64,000 nucleotides of DNA. It comes from Clostridium sp. AM30-24 (lineage in GTDB: Bacteria; Bacillota; Clostridia; Lachnospirales; Lachnospiraceae). Where the stretch lies: assembly GCF_003480435.1 (NCBI RefSeq), contig NZ_QUJB01000004.1, forward strand, positions 100,580 through 164,579. The letters run 5' to 3'. Shown piece after piece: positions 35,250-44,453 of this stretch. The notes under the pieces are model-generated. The model searched no databases, was not told where the DNA came from, and saw only the letters and a program-made list of their open reading frames with translations. Position 1 is the first letter of the stretch; each line of letters starts with the position of its first letter. A program made the translations under genes and the position numbers.

Positions 35250-36704
35250 ATGGGAAAAAAATCTTTGAGTATAAATGCGGGACTTAATGCAATACGAAGT
35301 GTTTTAAATATGTTTTTCCCATTGATTACATACCCGTATACTACAGCAGTGCTTTCTGTTGACGAACTTGGGAAGTATAATTTTTCATTATCGATTATAA
35401 ATTACTTTGCACTGATTGCTGGTCTTGGTGTGAGTAGCTATGCGATAAGGGAAGGCGCACGAATTAGAGATGACAAAAAGGCACTATCTCTCTTTGCAAA
35501 TCAAATGCTTGAAATTAATCTGATTTCAATGTGTGTTGCATATGTACTGCTCTTTGCTGTTCTTGGTGTGTCAGTTACACTTGTTCCGTATAGAAATCTG
35601 ATTGTGTTTTTGAGTATTCAAATGTTGTTCACGACAATAGGTGTTGAATGGTTATATGCTATCTTTGAAGAATATCAATATATTACAATTAGATCTATTG
35701 TGTTTAAGGTAATCTCAATCGCTCTCTTATTTATTATGGTAAAAAACGAGGGAGATGTGTTTCGATATGCTGCGGTGGTGATGTTTGCAACAACAGGATC
35801 AAATATTCTGGATGCTTTTTTCGCAAGAAAATATTTCAAGTTTTCACTTGTCCCTTTGCAAACACTAAAACAGCATATTCGCCCGATTATGGTTCTATTT
35901 GCTTCTAACATTGCTGTAATGGTATATGTGTATTCGGATACAACAATGCTGGGTCTTATGGCTGACGATTATACGGTAGGTATTTATGCTGTATCTTCAA
36001 AAGTTTATAGTATGATGAAAAGTGTATTGTCGGCGGTTCTTGTTGTATCTATTCCAAGGCTGGCAAATCTTTACGGAATGGGGGAAGTTACAAAATTCAA
36101 AAGCGTTGTTCAGAATATCACGGATACAATTGCGCTTTTGGTGATTCCAAGCGTTGTAGGATTGATTCTTCAGTCCCAAAATATAATTTTGTTTATTTCA
36201 AATGAAAAGTACTTACAGGCTATTCCGTCTCTAGTAATATTGAGCATCGGACTAATATCCTGCATGTATGGATGGATATATAATCAATGTGTCTTATTAC
36301 CAGCACAAAAGGAAAATGTAATTCTAACAGCGACAATTATAAGCGCATTTGTTAATGTTGGATTGAACGTTATTTTAATTGGAAATTGGAGAGAAATTGC
36401 AACAGCGTTTACAACATTGATTGCTGAAAGTATTATGCTGGTAATTTGCAGACACGAGAGTCTGAAAATTTGTAGAATCAAGATATTTAATAAAAATTTG
36501 ATTACGGTATGCATTGGTACGATTGCGGTTGTCTGCATTTGCAAAATTGTAAGTTTGTGGAAACTTCAAAGCTCAATAGAACTATTCGCCAGTGTTGTAC
36601 TTTCTGGAATAGGGTATCTTGTAGTTCTTTTGGTTTTAAAAAATGAGTTGATCATGAAGGCAGTAGGAAAATTGGATGATAAGTTAAATGTACACAACCG
36701 ATAG
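35250..36704 (+). CDS. Wzx-type polysaccharide flippase
   Basis: A 484-residue MOP-type membrane protein with about 12-14 hydrophobic segments: NAGLNAIRSVLNMFFPLITYPY at the N-terminus, YSDTTMLGLMADDYTVGIY in the middle. AGAGGA lies before the ATG at 35250; an in-frame upstream ATG at 35202 lies inside the preceding gene. Its layout resembles the flippase at 22326. It would export the left-operon repeat unit. Confidence 0.88.
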   Translation: MGKKSLSINAGLNAIRSVLNMFFPLITYPYTTAVLSVDELGKYNFSLSIINYFALIAGLGVSSYAIREGARIRDDKKALSLFANQMLEINLISMCVAYVLLFAVLGVSVTLVPYRNLIVFLSIQMLFTTIGVEWLYAIFEEYQYITIRSIVFKVISIALLFIMVKNEGDVFRYAAVVMFATTGSNILDAFFARKYFKFSLVPLQTLKQHIRPIMVLFASNIAVMVYVYSDTTMLGLMADDYTVGIYAVSSKVYSMMKSVLSAVLVVSIPRLANLYGMGEVTKFKSVVQNITDTIALLVIPSVVGLILQSQNIILFISNEKYLQAIPSLVILSIGLISCMYGWIYNQCVLLPAQKENVILTATIISAFVNVGLNVILIGNWREIATAFTTLIAESIMLVICRHESLKICRIKIFNKNLITVCIGTIAVVCICKIVSLWKLQSSIELFASVVLSGIGYLVVLLVLKNELIMKAVGKLDDKLNVHNR

Positions 36705-36753
36705 CTTATAAAAGCAAGAAGTAGATGTTTGATATATGAAAGGAACTGCAAAA

Positions 36754-37656
36754 ATGACCACAACATTGATTATCATGGCAGCCGGAATCGGTAGCCGATT
36801 TGGAACAGGAATCAAGCAGCTGGAGCCTGTGGATGCTTCTAATCACATCATCATGGACTACTCGATTCACGATGCTGTCGAAGCAGGCTTCAACCAGGTG
36901 GTATTTATTATTCGGAAAAATATCGAGAAAGAGTTCAGAGAGGTCATCGGTGAGCGTATTGCGAAAATCTGCGAGAAGCACGATGTGACGGTTGATTATG
37001 CTTTCCAGGACATCAACGATATTCCGGGCAATCTGCCGGAAGGCCGGACAAAGCCGTGGGGAACTGGTCAGGCTGTGCTTTCAGCAAAGAGCGTGATTGA
37101 CAACCCGTTTATTGTAATCAACGCAGACGATTACTATGGAAAAGAAGGCTTCAAAGCTGTCCATGAGTATCTGGTAAATGGTGGCAAGTCCTGCATGGCA
37201 GGTTTTGTGCTGAAAAATACTCTGTCTGATAACGGTGGTGTGACTCGTGGTATCTGCAAGATGGACGAACAGAATAATCTGACCGAAGTTGTAGAGACTA
37301 AGAACATCGTAAAGACAGCGGATGGGGCAGAAGCAGACGGGAAAGTGATTGATGTTGATTCACTGGTTTCCATGAATATGTGGGGATTAACTCCTGATTT
37401 TCTGGATGTTCTGGAGAAAGGTTTTAAAGAGTTCTTCGAGAAAGAAGTACCCGTCAATCCTATGAAGGCAGAATATCTAATCCCTATCTTCATCGGTGAA
37501 CTGCTGGAGCAGGGTAAAATGTCCGTGAAGGTTCTGAAAACCAACGATACCTGGTACGGCATGACCTATCACGAGGATGTTGCAGCAGTAAAGGACAGCT
37601 TCAAGAAGATGCTAGAGAACGGTGTGTACAAGGCTGACCTGTTCAGCGATCTGTAA
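36754..37656 (+). CDS. Sugar/alditol nucleotidyltransferase family protein
   Basis: A 300-residue cytoplasmic nucleotidyltransferase. MAAGIGSRFGTGIKQLEPV is the nucleotide-binding loop, WGTGQAVLSAKSVIDNPFIVINADDYYG carries the metal-binding Asp pair, and MAGFVLKNTLSDNGGVTRG follows. It would activate a sugar phosphate or phospho-alcohol. The substrate is unknown. AAAGGA lies 9 nt before the ATG at 36754. GC content and codon use are higher than in the genes just upstream, suggesting a separate origin. The stop overlaps the next start (TAATG). Confidence 0.82.
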   Translation: MTTTLIIMAAGIGSRFGTGIKQLEPVDASNHIIMDYSIHDAVEAGFNQVVFIIRKNIEKEFREVIGERIAKICEKHDVTVDYAFQDINDIPGNLPEGRTKPWGTGQAVLSAKSVIDNPFIVINADDYYGKEGFKAVHEYLVNGGKSCMAGFVLKNTLSDNGGVTRGICKMDEQNNLTEVVETKNIVKTADGAEADGKVIDVDSLVSMNMWGLTPDFLDVLEKGFKEFFEKEVPVNPMKAEYLIPIFIGELLEQGKMSVKVLKTNDTWYGMTYHEDVAAVKDSFKKMLENGVYKADLFSDL

Positions 37657-37790
37657 TGAATATGCTTGGAGTATTAGCCAAAATCCTCACAAACATCCTA
37701 ACTGCTCTCTATGAGCCGTTTGGATTCTCGCTTCTTCGTAAAGGTCAAACCACTCGCCTTTCACTAAAACCATTTTTAGTGCATACTTGA
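37656..37790 (+). pseudogene. Truncated membrane-protein gene at the IS boundary
   Basis: A 44-codon frame starts at the TAATG overlap with the previous stop. ILTNILTALYEPFGFSLL looks like the first membrane segment of a longer protein; the rest (RKGQTTRLSLKP...) is unlike it. The body was probably lost when insertion sequences entered at about 37.73 kb. Confidence 0.5.
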
Positions 37791-37826
37791 GAAAACCAAT
37801 AGATTTTTCAAGGAGAACTAAAAATT

Positions 37827-38018
37827 ATGGATCAGTGTACTCACGAAGTCCGTGCAGAGTACTGGCGAAAGATCATCCAGGCTTGTGGGCAGAGACCCAC
37901 TGGACAATCAGCGAAACAATGGATGGACGAAAACGGCATCCGGGAGCAAAGCTACTACCACTGGCAGAGGCGATTTCGGCAACAGGCTTATGTGGAAGTG
38001 AAGGAGCTTCCTGTATAA
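37827..38018 (+). pseudogene. tnpA: IS66 accessory protein TnpA, truncated
   Basis: A 63-residue frame, MDQCTHEVRAEYWRKIIQAC...SYYHWQRRFRQQAY, matches the N-terminal HTH part of IS66-family TnpA proteins, normally about twice as long. AAGGAG precedes it. It faces away from the TnpC gene at 38272-39903, so it is not part of the same intact element. No TnpB is seen. Confidence 0.7.
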
Positions 38019-38122
38019 TTCAAATGTAGGGGCCGCCAAGAAAGAAGGTTGAGAAAAAAGGCTCTATAAGATCCTGTTTTTGGGCATGCCAAATAAGCCT
38101 CCACGTTACCGACCATTTTATC

Positions 38123-38270
38123 TTATGATGTACAATGAAGAATCCTGGTTCGGAATCGGTTGAAATTTCGGATTCCATAGGAACTTCTCTTTAATACTTT
38201 GATTTTATTGTTAAACCCTTCTGTAGGGCGTAAACGCTCCATACCAAGTACCCTATAAGCTAAAAGCCGC
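38123..38270 (-). pseudogene. ISL3-family transposase C-terminal remnant
   Basis: The minus strand encodes RPTEGFNNKIKVLKRSSYGI then RNFNRFRTRILHC, the conserved C-terminal end of ISL3-family transposases. The rest of the gene is missing because the IS66 sequence begins immediately upstream. Confidence 0.75.
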
Positions 38271-38271
38271 T

Positions 38272-39903
38272 TCATTGTTTTTTCGGTTTTCTGACAACGT
38301 CCGGCAACTTTTCCGACCATGGAAGCAGGTCATCTAAGAATGACCGGTCGCTGTCATCCATGCGCTTGGGGATCTCTGTCAGAAGGTGTTCAAAGTATTC
38401 GTATGGTTTTAGGTTATTCGCTTTTGCCGTCTCTGCGATGCTGTAAATAATCGCGGATGATTTCGCACCATTGATCGTATCGATCATCTGCCAGTTCTTC
38501 TTTCCAACACAGAATCCGCGGATCGCGCGCTCAGAGGCGTTATTATCCATAGGGACATCCCCATCTGTCAGGAAAACCCGGAGATATTTTTCCTGATTCA
38601 GAGCGTAACTGAAGGCATCCTTTAGCTTTTCTGTTCCGACCTCGCTTTCATGCTGCTTTAGGTACGCAAACAAAGCGTCTACCAGTGGCTTTATAGCCAC
38701 CTGACGCTGGGAAAGCCGTTCTTCCGATGAGAGATCCTTTAGCTTTCCTTCTTTTCTGTAGATCGTCTGGATCTGCTTTAAGATCAGATAGGATGCGGAT
38801 TCTTTTTTGCGTTCTTTCGGTACTACTGCAAGCGCTTCATCAAAGCGCCTGCGGGCATGGACCCAGCACCCGGCTATCGTCAGGTCTTCACGTTCTTTTT
38901 CCAGTGTATGGTAGACCTGATAGCCATCCGTCACGCAAATGCCGGAATAATTCTTTAGGAATTCCCGGGGATGAGAGGCATTTCTTGTCCGCTGATACTC
39001 ATAAAGGATGATCTGTTTTTCCGGATACATGTGGCCAGAACGGTACACCCACATATAACTCTTGGAACCGGCACTGCGGCCATCCCGGTTTACCAATACC
39101 GGTGTCTCATCAGCCTGGATGACATGATAGCTGTAAAGCAGCGAATGAAGGTGATCATACAAAACGGCGAGATATTCTTCTCCCAGCCGGATCATCCAGT
39201 TCGCCATGTTCTGCCTGGTTATAGCAAGGCCATATCGAAGGAATTCCTGTTCAAGGCGATAAAGAGGGACCGCGTTTACGTATTTTCCATTCATGACCGC
39301 AGCAGCGAGCGAAGCGGATACGGGGCTTCCATGAAGCAGGCTTTTTGGATGCTTTGCTTTTATCATGTGCCCGTCTGTTTTGCTGGCATATACACCAACA
39401 TGGTGCTCATCCACCTCGACTTTTGCCGGAATGAAACGATATCTGCGTGTAATAGCATCTGGAAGCTGTTTCCATCCGTTTTCACCGAATTCTGCTGTTA
39501 ATTCTTCTTCGGTCATGTAGTGGTCGATCCGATTTGTAGGAAGCCCAGACATATCCTGAGCTTTCTTACCGGTTGCTTTTTTTCTGCGTTCCAGTGCCGG
39601 CTCCAGAGTCTCTGGTTCCGGTGCCTCCAGATCACAGACAGCTTCGGCTTCATTAAAAAACACAATGGTTCCATCCACTTCAACAAAACGGAGCTGCTGG
39701 GCATCCTCCATTTTTTCAGAGGAACGTCCAAACCGGTTCTTATTAGCCAGGATCAGCTGTTCCATCATTGCCTGCATCTTCGTATCCAGGGAATGCAGGT
39801 CGGCACTGACCTTTTCTAACTGTTCCTGTTGATTCAAAAATAACTGGATCAGCATAGATTTATCAAAGCTGTTTAACTGTTCTTCTGTGAACTTCATCGC
39901 CAT
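38272..39903 (-). CDS. tnpC: IS66-family transposase TnpC
   Basis: A 543-residue transposase, close to full IS66 TnpC length. An N-terminal coiled coil (LNQQEQLEKVSADLHSLDTK) and the NRFGRSSEK motif are followed by a zinc-finger-like region, then the DDE domain with VIQADETPVLVNRD, CVTDGYQVYHTLEKE, GCWVHARRRFDEAL and MDNNASERAIRGFCVGKKNW. The ATG at 39903 follows AAAGGAG by 8 nt. The TnpA and TnpB partners are absent on this strand, so the element is probably not autonomous. Confidence 0.92.
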   Translation of the reverse strand: MAMKFTEEQLNSFDKSMLIQLFLNQQEQLEKVSADLHSLDTKMQAMMEQLILANKNRFGRSSEKMEDAQQLRFVEVDGTIVFFNEAEAVCDLEAPEPETLEPALERRKKATGKKAQDMSGLPTNRIDHYMTEEELTAEFGENGWKQLPDAITRRYRFIPAKVEVDEHHVGVYASKTDGHMIKAKHPKSLLHGSPVSASLAAAVMNGKYVNAVPLYRLEQEFLRYGLAITRQNMANWMIRLGEEYLAVLYDHLHSLLYSYHVIQADETPVLVNRDGRSAGSKSYMWVYRSGHMYPEKQIILYEYQRTRNASHPREFLKNYSGICVTDGYQVYHTLEKEREDLTIAGCWVHARRRFDEALAVVPKERKKESASYLILKQIQTIYRKEGKLKDLSSEERLSQRQVAIKPLVDALFAYLKQHESEVGTEKLKDAFSYALNQEKYLRVFLTDGDVPMDNNASERAIRGFCVGKKNWQMIDTINGAKSSAIIYSIAETAKANNLKPYEYFEHLLTEIPKRMDDSDRSFLDDLLPWSEKLPDVVRKPKKQ

Positions 39904-39993
39904 GGCAGGAACTCCTTTTCTCAATGAGTCCATTGTACCAGATCTGTACGTTTTCTGCCACTTGGCGCCTGTTTTCCTTTCGGCATAATGACG

Positions 39994-40060
39994 GTGGATA
40001 ACAGTACAGAGCACCTGGGATAGCTTTTCAGGATTCCAGATGTTCTGTACTGCTATCCAC
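39994..40060. repeat. 17-bp inverted repeat beside the IS66 gene
   Basis: GTGGATAACAGTACAGA (39994-40010) and TCTGTACTGCTATCCAC (40044-40060) are inverted with one mismatch. The region 39904-40284 between the IS66 and IS21 genes has no gene. It also holds a CCGTTCCGAAGGAACGG hairpin near 40225. The repeat may mark an element end or deletion junction. Confidence 0.5.
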
Positions 40061-40284
40061 AGATTCAGAACGATTTTTCTGCCCGAAACCGTGTGGTTTG
40101 ATTCCTGCGGACTGAATTCTGTGGATAAGCTTTATGAAACGGAAGAGATTCTCTTTTCTTCTGTGAAATATAGAAATTTTTTCTCCATAATGCACAAATG
40201 TGCATATTCCGCAGAATCTGCGCATCCGTTCCGAAGGAACGGAGCGCCATTCCGCTTTAAACTGAGCAGTGCTCAGATAGTCAA

Positions 40285-41064
40285 CTAGTTGTTATTGCTT
40301 ATACGTCGGTCATTGCCAGGAAAGTGTAGCCGGTAGGCCTTAGCGGTCATTCTGCTGAGGCAGGCATCCGCATAGGTATGATCACCAAACAACGGGTACC
40401 ATTTATCAACTGGAAGCTGGGAAATGATGATCGTTGACTTGCGGCAGTCCCTGGCTTCTATGATTTCGAGCAGATCACGACATTTATTCATATCCAGATC
40501 CATTAGGCCGAAATCGTCAATCACAAGAAGATCGTAGGATGCCATCTTATTCGAATACTCATAATAAGTGCTTTCCTGATGGGCATGTTCCGATTCCGTC
40601 ATAAGACTGTTGGCACGGATATATTTAACGGTCCGCATTTGGTGCATTGCCGCAATACACAAGGCACAGGTAATATATGTTTTTCCTGATCCGGCGCCAC
40701 CAGTAATCAGGAGATTATTCGGTTCATCGATCCATTTGCACTCTGCGAGCAGTTCAATGACATGGGTATTTAACTGGCGTTCTGGTTCATAGATCGTAGC
40801 TTCGAGATCCGCGGCGGGATACTTTAAAGTTGCCTGTTTGAGAAGTTTATTAAATTTCTTGTTTTCACGCTGGTTCCATTCCTGGTTTATGATATCAGCG
40901 AAACGAACCTCAAACGACTCCAAGCCTGTGTTCGGATCAAGCAGCTGTTTTGCAAATGCCTCTGCCATCCCGGACATCCGAAGCTTATAAAGACGGTCCA
41001 TGAGAATGTTTTGTTCCTTCGTGAGTTTATCGTTATAAGTGTAATCTTTCATTCTGTAAGCCAT
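40285..41064 (-). CDS. istB: IS21-family helper ATPase IstB
   Basis: A 259-residue AAA+ helper for the IS21 transposase. It begins with the IstB N-terminal helix (LYKLRMSGMAEAFAKQL), has Walker A ITGGAGSGKT near residue 120, Walker B LLVIDDFGLMDLD near 175, and SRMTAKAYRLHF near the end. Intact. It lies 12 nt downstream of the broken istA, the normal IS21 order. Confidence 0.93.
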   Translation of the reverse strand: MAYRMKDYTYNDKLTKEQNILMDRLYKLRMSGMAEAFAKQLLDPNTGLESFEVRFADIINQEWNQRENKKFNKLLKQATLKYPAADLEATIYEPERQLNTHVIELLAECKWIDEPNNLLITGGAGSGKTYITCALCIAAMHQMRTVKYIRANSLMTESEHAHQESTYYEYSNKMASYDLLVIDDFGLMDLDMNKCRDLLEIIEARDCRKSTIIISQLPVDKWYPLFGDHTYADACLSRMTAKAYRLHFPGNDRRISNNN

Positions 41065-41076
41065 TATCGTTTACCT

Positions 41077-42101
41077 CTACTTGTAGTAATCCTTTCCGCG
41101 GCTGTTTTCGTGTTCAGGAAGCGCCTTAGGCGGAGCTCCCGACAGCTCTTTCACATTCAGTTTTTTAAGGATCTGTTTAAAGGTGAAATATTTACAGGAA
41201 TTCAAGTCAATACACTTTTTTGCAGCTTCTTCGGCGATTCCATAAGGAATCTTTTTGCCTGATGAAGAATGCCTGCACAGGCGTTGTAAGCCTGTTCTTC
41301 ATGTTTTGAAGCCTTAAGGACCCGCTCTATCAGTTCAGACATCGAAGGACCGAATACGGACGCCCAGCGCCTGTAATAATTCCCGTCCTTGGAATTGATA
41401 TCTTTGTAATAAAGGTACTCCGGCGGCATATGCTCATCGGATGTGATATAACGCGGAAGATCCCGGTAGACCCACTTATGCGTACAGATCAGCTTATTAT
41501 ACTGGTCGCAGATCCGGATCTCTGAGGGCGTTGCTTTTACGATTGCAGGTTTTCCGCAGTAAGAGTAAAATACGGAGTAGTAGTGGCCATCATACTCAAC
41601 ATGATAATTATTCGGGATCTTCAGGACAGCCCTGTAATCGCAGACCGTGTAGCATCCGCCTGGCAGTGGTTTCATGCACGGTTTGTCATATTTCTCAAAA
41701 GCATCCCGTCTTGAAAAAGAACGATTCTGGAAAGGCCGGGTATTGAGTGCCGCTACTATCTTTTTGATCTCGGCATTCAATTCTTCGTAAGAGGTAAAGA
41801 TCTTCTCCTTCAACTTTTCAATCAGATGCTTTTCCAGATACCGTACATGGTTTTCTACTGTTGGTTTGCCCTTGGGTTTTCTGGAAGGAGGCGGAAGAAC
41901 GACCGTACTGTAAAAATCCTCCAGATCAGAGAACGTGGACTGTAAGATAAGCTCGTCTTTTGTATGTTTGGTTACCGCTGTCTTTAGATTATCCGGCACG
42001 AATTGTTTTGCAACTGCTCCGTAAAAGGAAACCGCATGGGTACAGCTGAATATTACGGGTACTTTTACACCACCTGTCCGGATTGAGGGGTTCTTACGCA
42101 A
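41077..42101 (-). pseudogene. istA: IS21 transposase IstA, truncated and frameshifted
   Basis: The minus strand encodes the C-terminal half of IstA: FVPDNLKTAVTKHTKDELIL, KGKPTVENHVRYLEKHLIEK, YHVEYDGHYYSVFYSYCG. The N-terminal HTH and first catalytic part are missing. Near 41265 the frame shifts: the current frame ends at 41202, while the proper C-terminus (PYGIAEEAAKKCIDLNSCKY, ending GKDYYK) continues in another frame to the stop at 41077. Both lesions make the element inactive. Confidence 0.88.
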
Positions 42102-42210
42102 TTATCCGTTTTTAAATTTCCGCTGGCTATGCTTTGGTTGTACTATATATTTTGCCAAAATGGAAAATTGTTTAGATACAAGCGTAAGGCACAGTCCGTT
42201 CTATGTGGAA

Positions 42211-43221
42211 TCACTGCTCAAATTGAGTAGAATTTATGTCATCAGTAATTGCGGCATTCTGCATTTCTTTCTTAAAATCTCGTAGCATATCTAAATAATT
42301 ATACTGTGGCTTATATCCAAGTTCTTCCATCGCGGGCGTAATATCCATAATATATTGCGGTGCATTTGGTTTGTCCGGTCTCATAATAATCTCGGATTTT
42401 CTGCATTCTTCGCCAAAAATCTCAACCATTCCTTTGATCTGATCTAAAAGAGACGTGCCAACTCCTGTTCCTACATTGTAATATCCACATGATCGGTCAA
42501 CAAAGAGAGCTTTGTAAAGCATCTGGCAAAAATCCTTAACATAAACCATATCTTTTACACGGCTGGGATCTCCCCAAACTTCAATAGGTTCACCAGCCCT
42601 TGCTCTGTCAATCAATAATCGGTATCCTATCTTTCTTTGAACTCCATCGACATAAAATGTATCTACCGGAGAATACAGATAAATTGTTGGCAACCTGAAT
42701 ATAAATTTTTTTAGTCCATACATTTGATGATAGTTTTCAATCATATCGACTGCGAAATTTTTAGACATAACATAAATCGTATGGTCGCTTGTAAAACTAA
42801 ATCTACGGGGCAAATCCACTGTTAGTAACGGATTTATTTCACTATAGTCCTTTATATCCCCAAAACTTTGCGCAAAAAGAATTCTATCTACATTATTTAC
42901 TCTGCAATATTCAAGAATATTCAAATTACCAATAATATTAACATCAATATACTTATATGGATCATATCCTTTCATTCTCGCTGGCATTGCGCCAGCGAGA
43001 TCAACCACGGCATAGACATCTTTGGGCAATTTAGAAAACTCTTCTTTCTTCGTGATATCAACTTTATAATATGGAACTTCAAATTGATCAAAATAGTGAG
43101 CTTCACGAGTCCCTGTTGCAACAATCTGATATTCATTACCTGCATAATGTTCCAAAAAGTACTTAACAAAATAATGCCCGGTGTCTCCACTTGCTCCAAA
43201 TACAATTATCTTTTTCATCAT
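42211..43221 (-). CDS. NAD-dependent epimerase/dehydratase (extended SDR)
   Basis: A 336-residue Rossmann-fold enzyme for a nucleotide sugar. KIIVFGASGDTGHYFVKYFL is the glycine-rich NAD(P) site (GASGDTG), DLAGAMP follows, and the catalytic YVMSK (Tyr-x-x-x-Lys) lies near residue 165. RLPTIYLYSP and GDPSRVKDMVYVKDF are typical of sugar epimerases. GGAAGGA precedes the start; a second ATG one codon in is equally likely. Last gene of the right operon, behind an ATP-grasp protein and an aminotransferase. The product is unknown. Confidence 0.85.
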   Translation of the reverse strand: MMKKIIVFGASGDTGHYFVKYFLEHYAGNEYQIVATGTREAHYFDQFEVPYYKVDITKKEEFSKLPKDVYAVVDLAGAMPARMKGYDPYKYIDVNIIGNLNILEYCRVNNVDRILFAQSFGDIKDYSEINPLLTVDLPRRFSFTSDHTIYVMSKNFAVDMIENYHQMYGLKKFIFRLPTIYLYSPVDTFYVDGVQRKIGYRLLIDRARAGEPIEVWGDPSRVKDMVYVKDFCQMLYKALFVDRSCGYYNVGTGVGTSLLDQIKGMVEIFGEECRKSEIIMRPDKPNAPQYIMDITPAMEELGYKPQYNYLDMLRDFKKEMQNAAITDDINSTQFEQ

Positions 43222-43237
43222 AAAGTCCTTCCGATAG

Positions 43238-44437
43238 TTACATTAATTTTACTTTGACGTACTTATCTTGGTTTCCAAGAATTTCCTCGATCTGTTCTTG
43301 GCTCTCAAACTTAAGCACCAATGTACCGATTGCCTCATTAGCAGCTTCGAAGCCACCAACAGGTGTACCTTCTTCAATCCAAAGATCCCTTTCCACTACA
43401 TTTGCTGTAATCTCATCAGAAATCCAAAGTTCTTTGAATACCCCGGGGTTATCGCTATGAAGAATGATTTCTGCCCAATAGCCCTCATATGGTTTCTGAG
43501 TGATTTCGTCCACGGGTAGACCAACCGAATACTTGACCATATTTGTAATCATGTCTACGCCCGTTGCATAACGAAGGCACTCTGATAAGCGATTACCACC
43601 TCCACGCGGAGACAACTCCATGATATATGCCTTTCCATCGGTACCTTCGCGTGTTTCAATATTATAGACAGCAGTCCGCATTTTCAAAAGCTTCAGCAGA
43701 CGCTGAATCTCATTTTCCAACTCTTCCTGATGCTCCGCTGTCATAGAAGATGGCCAGTTATAAGCCGCCGGAGTATACGGATTCTTTGCATCTCGATCAA
43801 AACGCTGACAGTTGAACGACACAAATTTCAGTTCACCGTCAATAGAGAAGCTGTCCGTATCGGATGAATATCCATGCTGCGTGATAAAATCCTCAATGAT
43901 AAACTCATCCGAATGAGAGTAAGAAAGTGCATACTGAATGCTCTTCTCCAAATCTTTCGGGTTATCTACACGAGTAACCCCTTTACTACCAGCAGAGTCA
44001 GTCGGTTTTACAATAACAGGCCAATGGAATTTTGAAGTATCCCTAAGTGCAGCTTCAATATCTTTATATCCTTTTGCAGTAGGCACATTAAACCCATTCT
44101 TAGATAGAAATTCGCGGAATTTGCTTTTGTTTTGTAAAATACAAACAGATTCATAAGGACCAACATTCGGCAACCCCATCTGTTCTGCAACATATGCAGC
44201 TGTAATAACGCCCGGATCGCATGCAAAAGACAGGATCCCGTCAATATTTCGCTTTTTTGCAGCTTCTAATGTTTTAGCCTTATCAATAATGCTTACATTA
44301 CAATATTCGTCGGAATATTTATGTGCGATATTATCCGGCAAATAATCGCAAGTAATTACATATATTCCCAACTCATGTGCAGCTTTAATTACTGGAAGCG
44401 CATAACGAGAACCACCTAAAATCATCAGCTTTTTCAT
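43238..44437 (-). CDS. ATP-grasp ligase
   Basis: A 399-residue ATP-grasp enzyme that would form an amide or similar bond between a carboxylate and an amine. The N-terminal pre-ATP-grasp domain is KLMILGGSRYALPVIKAAHE. The grasp domain has WPVIVKPTDSAGSKGVTRVD (ATP-binding Lys and glycine loop), EFIIEDFI and the metal-binding ELSPRGGGNRLSE. The ATG at 44437 follows GGAG by 9 nt; an in-frame ATG at 44452 has none. Between a sugar aminotransferase and an SDR, a plausible role is joining an amino acid or carboxylate to an amino sugar. That role is inferred. Confidence 0.85.
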   Translation of the reverse strand: MKKLMILGGSRYALPVIKAAHELGIYVITCDYLPDNIAHKYSDEYCNVSIIDKAKTLEAAKKRNIDGILSFACDPGVITAAYVAEQMGLPNVGPYESVCILQNKSKFREFLSKNGFNVPTAKGYKDIEAALRDTSKFHWPVIVKPTDSAGSKGVTRVDNPKDLEKSIQYALSYSHSDEFIIEDFITQHGYSSDTDSFSIDGELKFVSFNCQRFDRDAKNPYTPAAYNWPSSMTAEHQEELENEIQRLLKLLKMRTAVYNIETREGTDGKAYIMELSPRGGGNRLSECLRYATGVDMITNMVKYSVGLPVDEITQKPYEGYWAEIILHSDNPGVFKELWISDEITANVVERDLWIEEGTPVGGFEAANEAIGTLVLKFESQEQIEEILGNQDKYVKVKLM

Positions 44438-44453
44438 TATCGTTTTCTCCATC

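Noticed and set aside
37827..39903. A complete IS66 element
   Set aside because: TnpA is half length and on the opposite strand from TnpC, and TnpB is missing.
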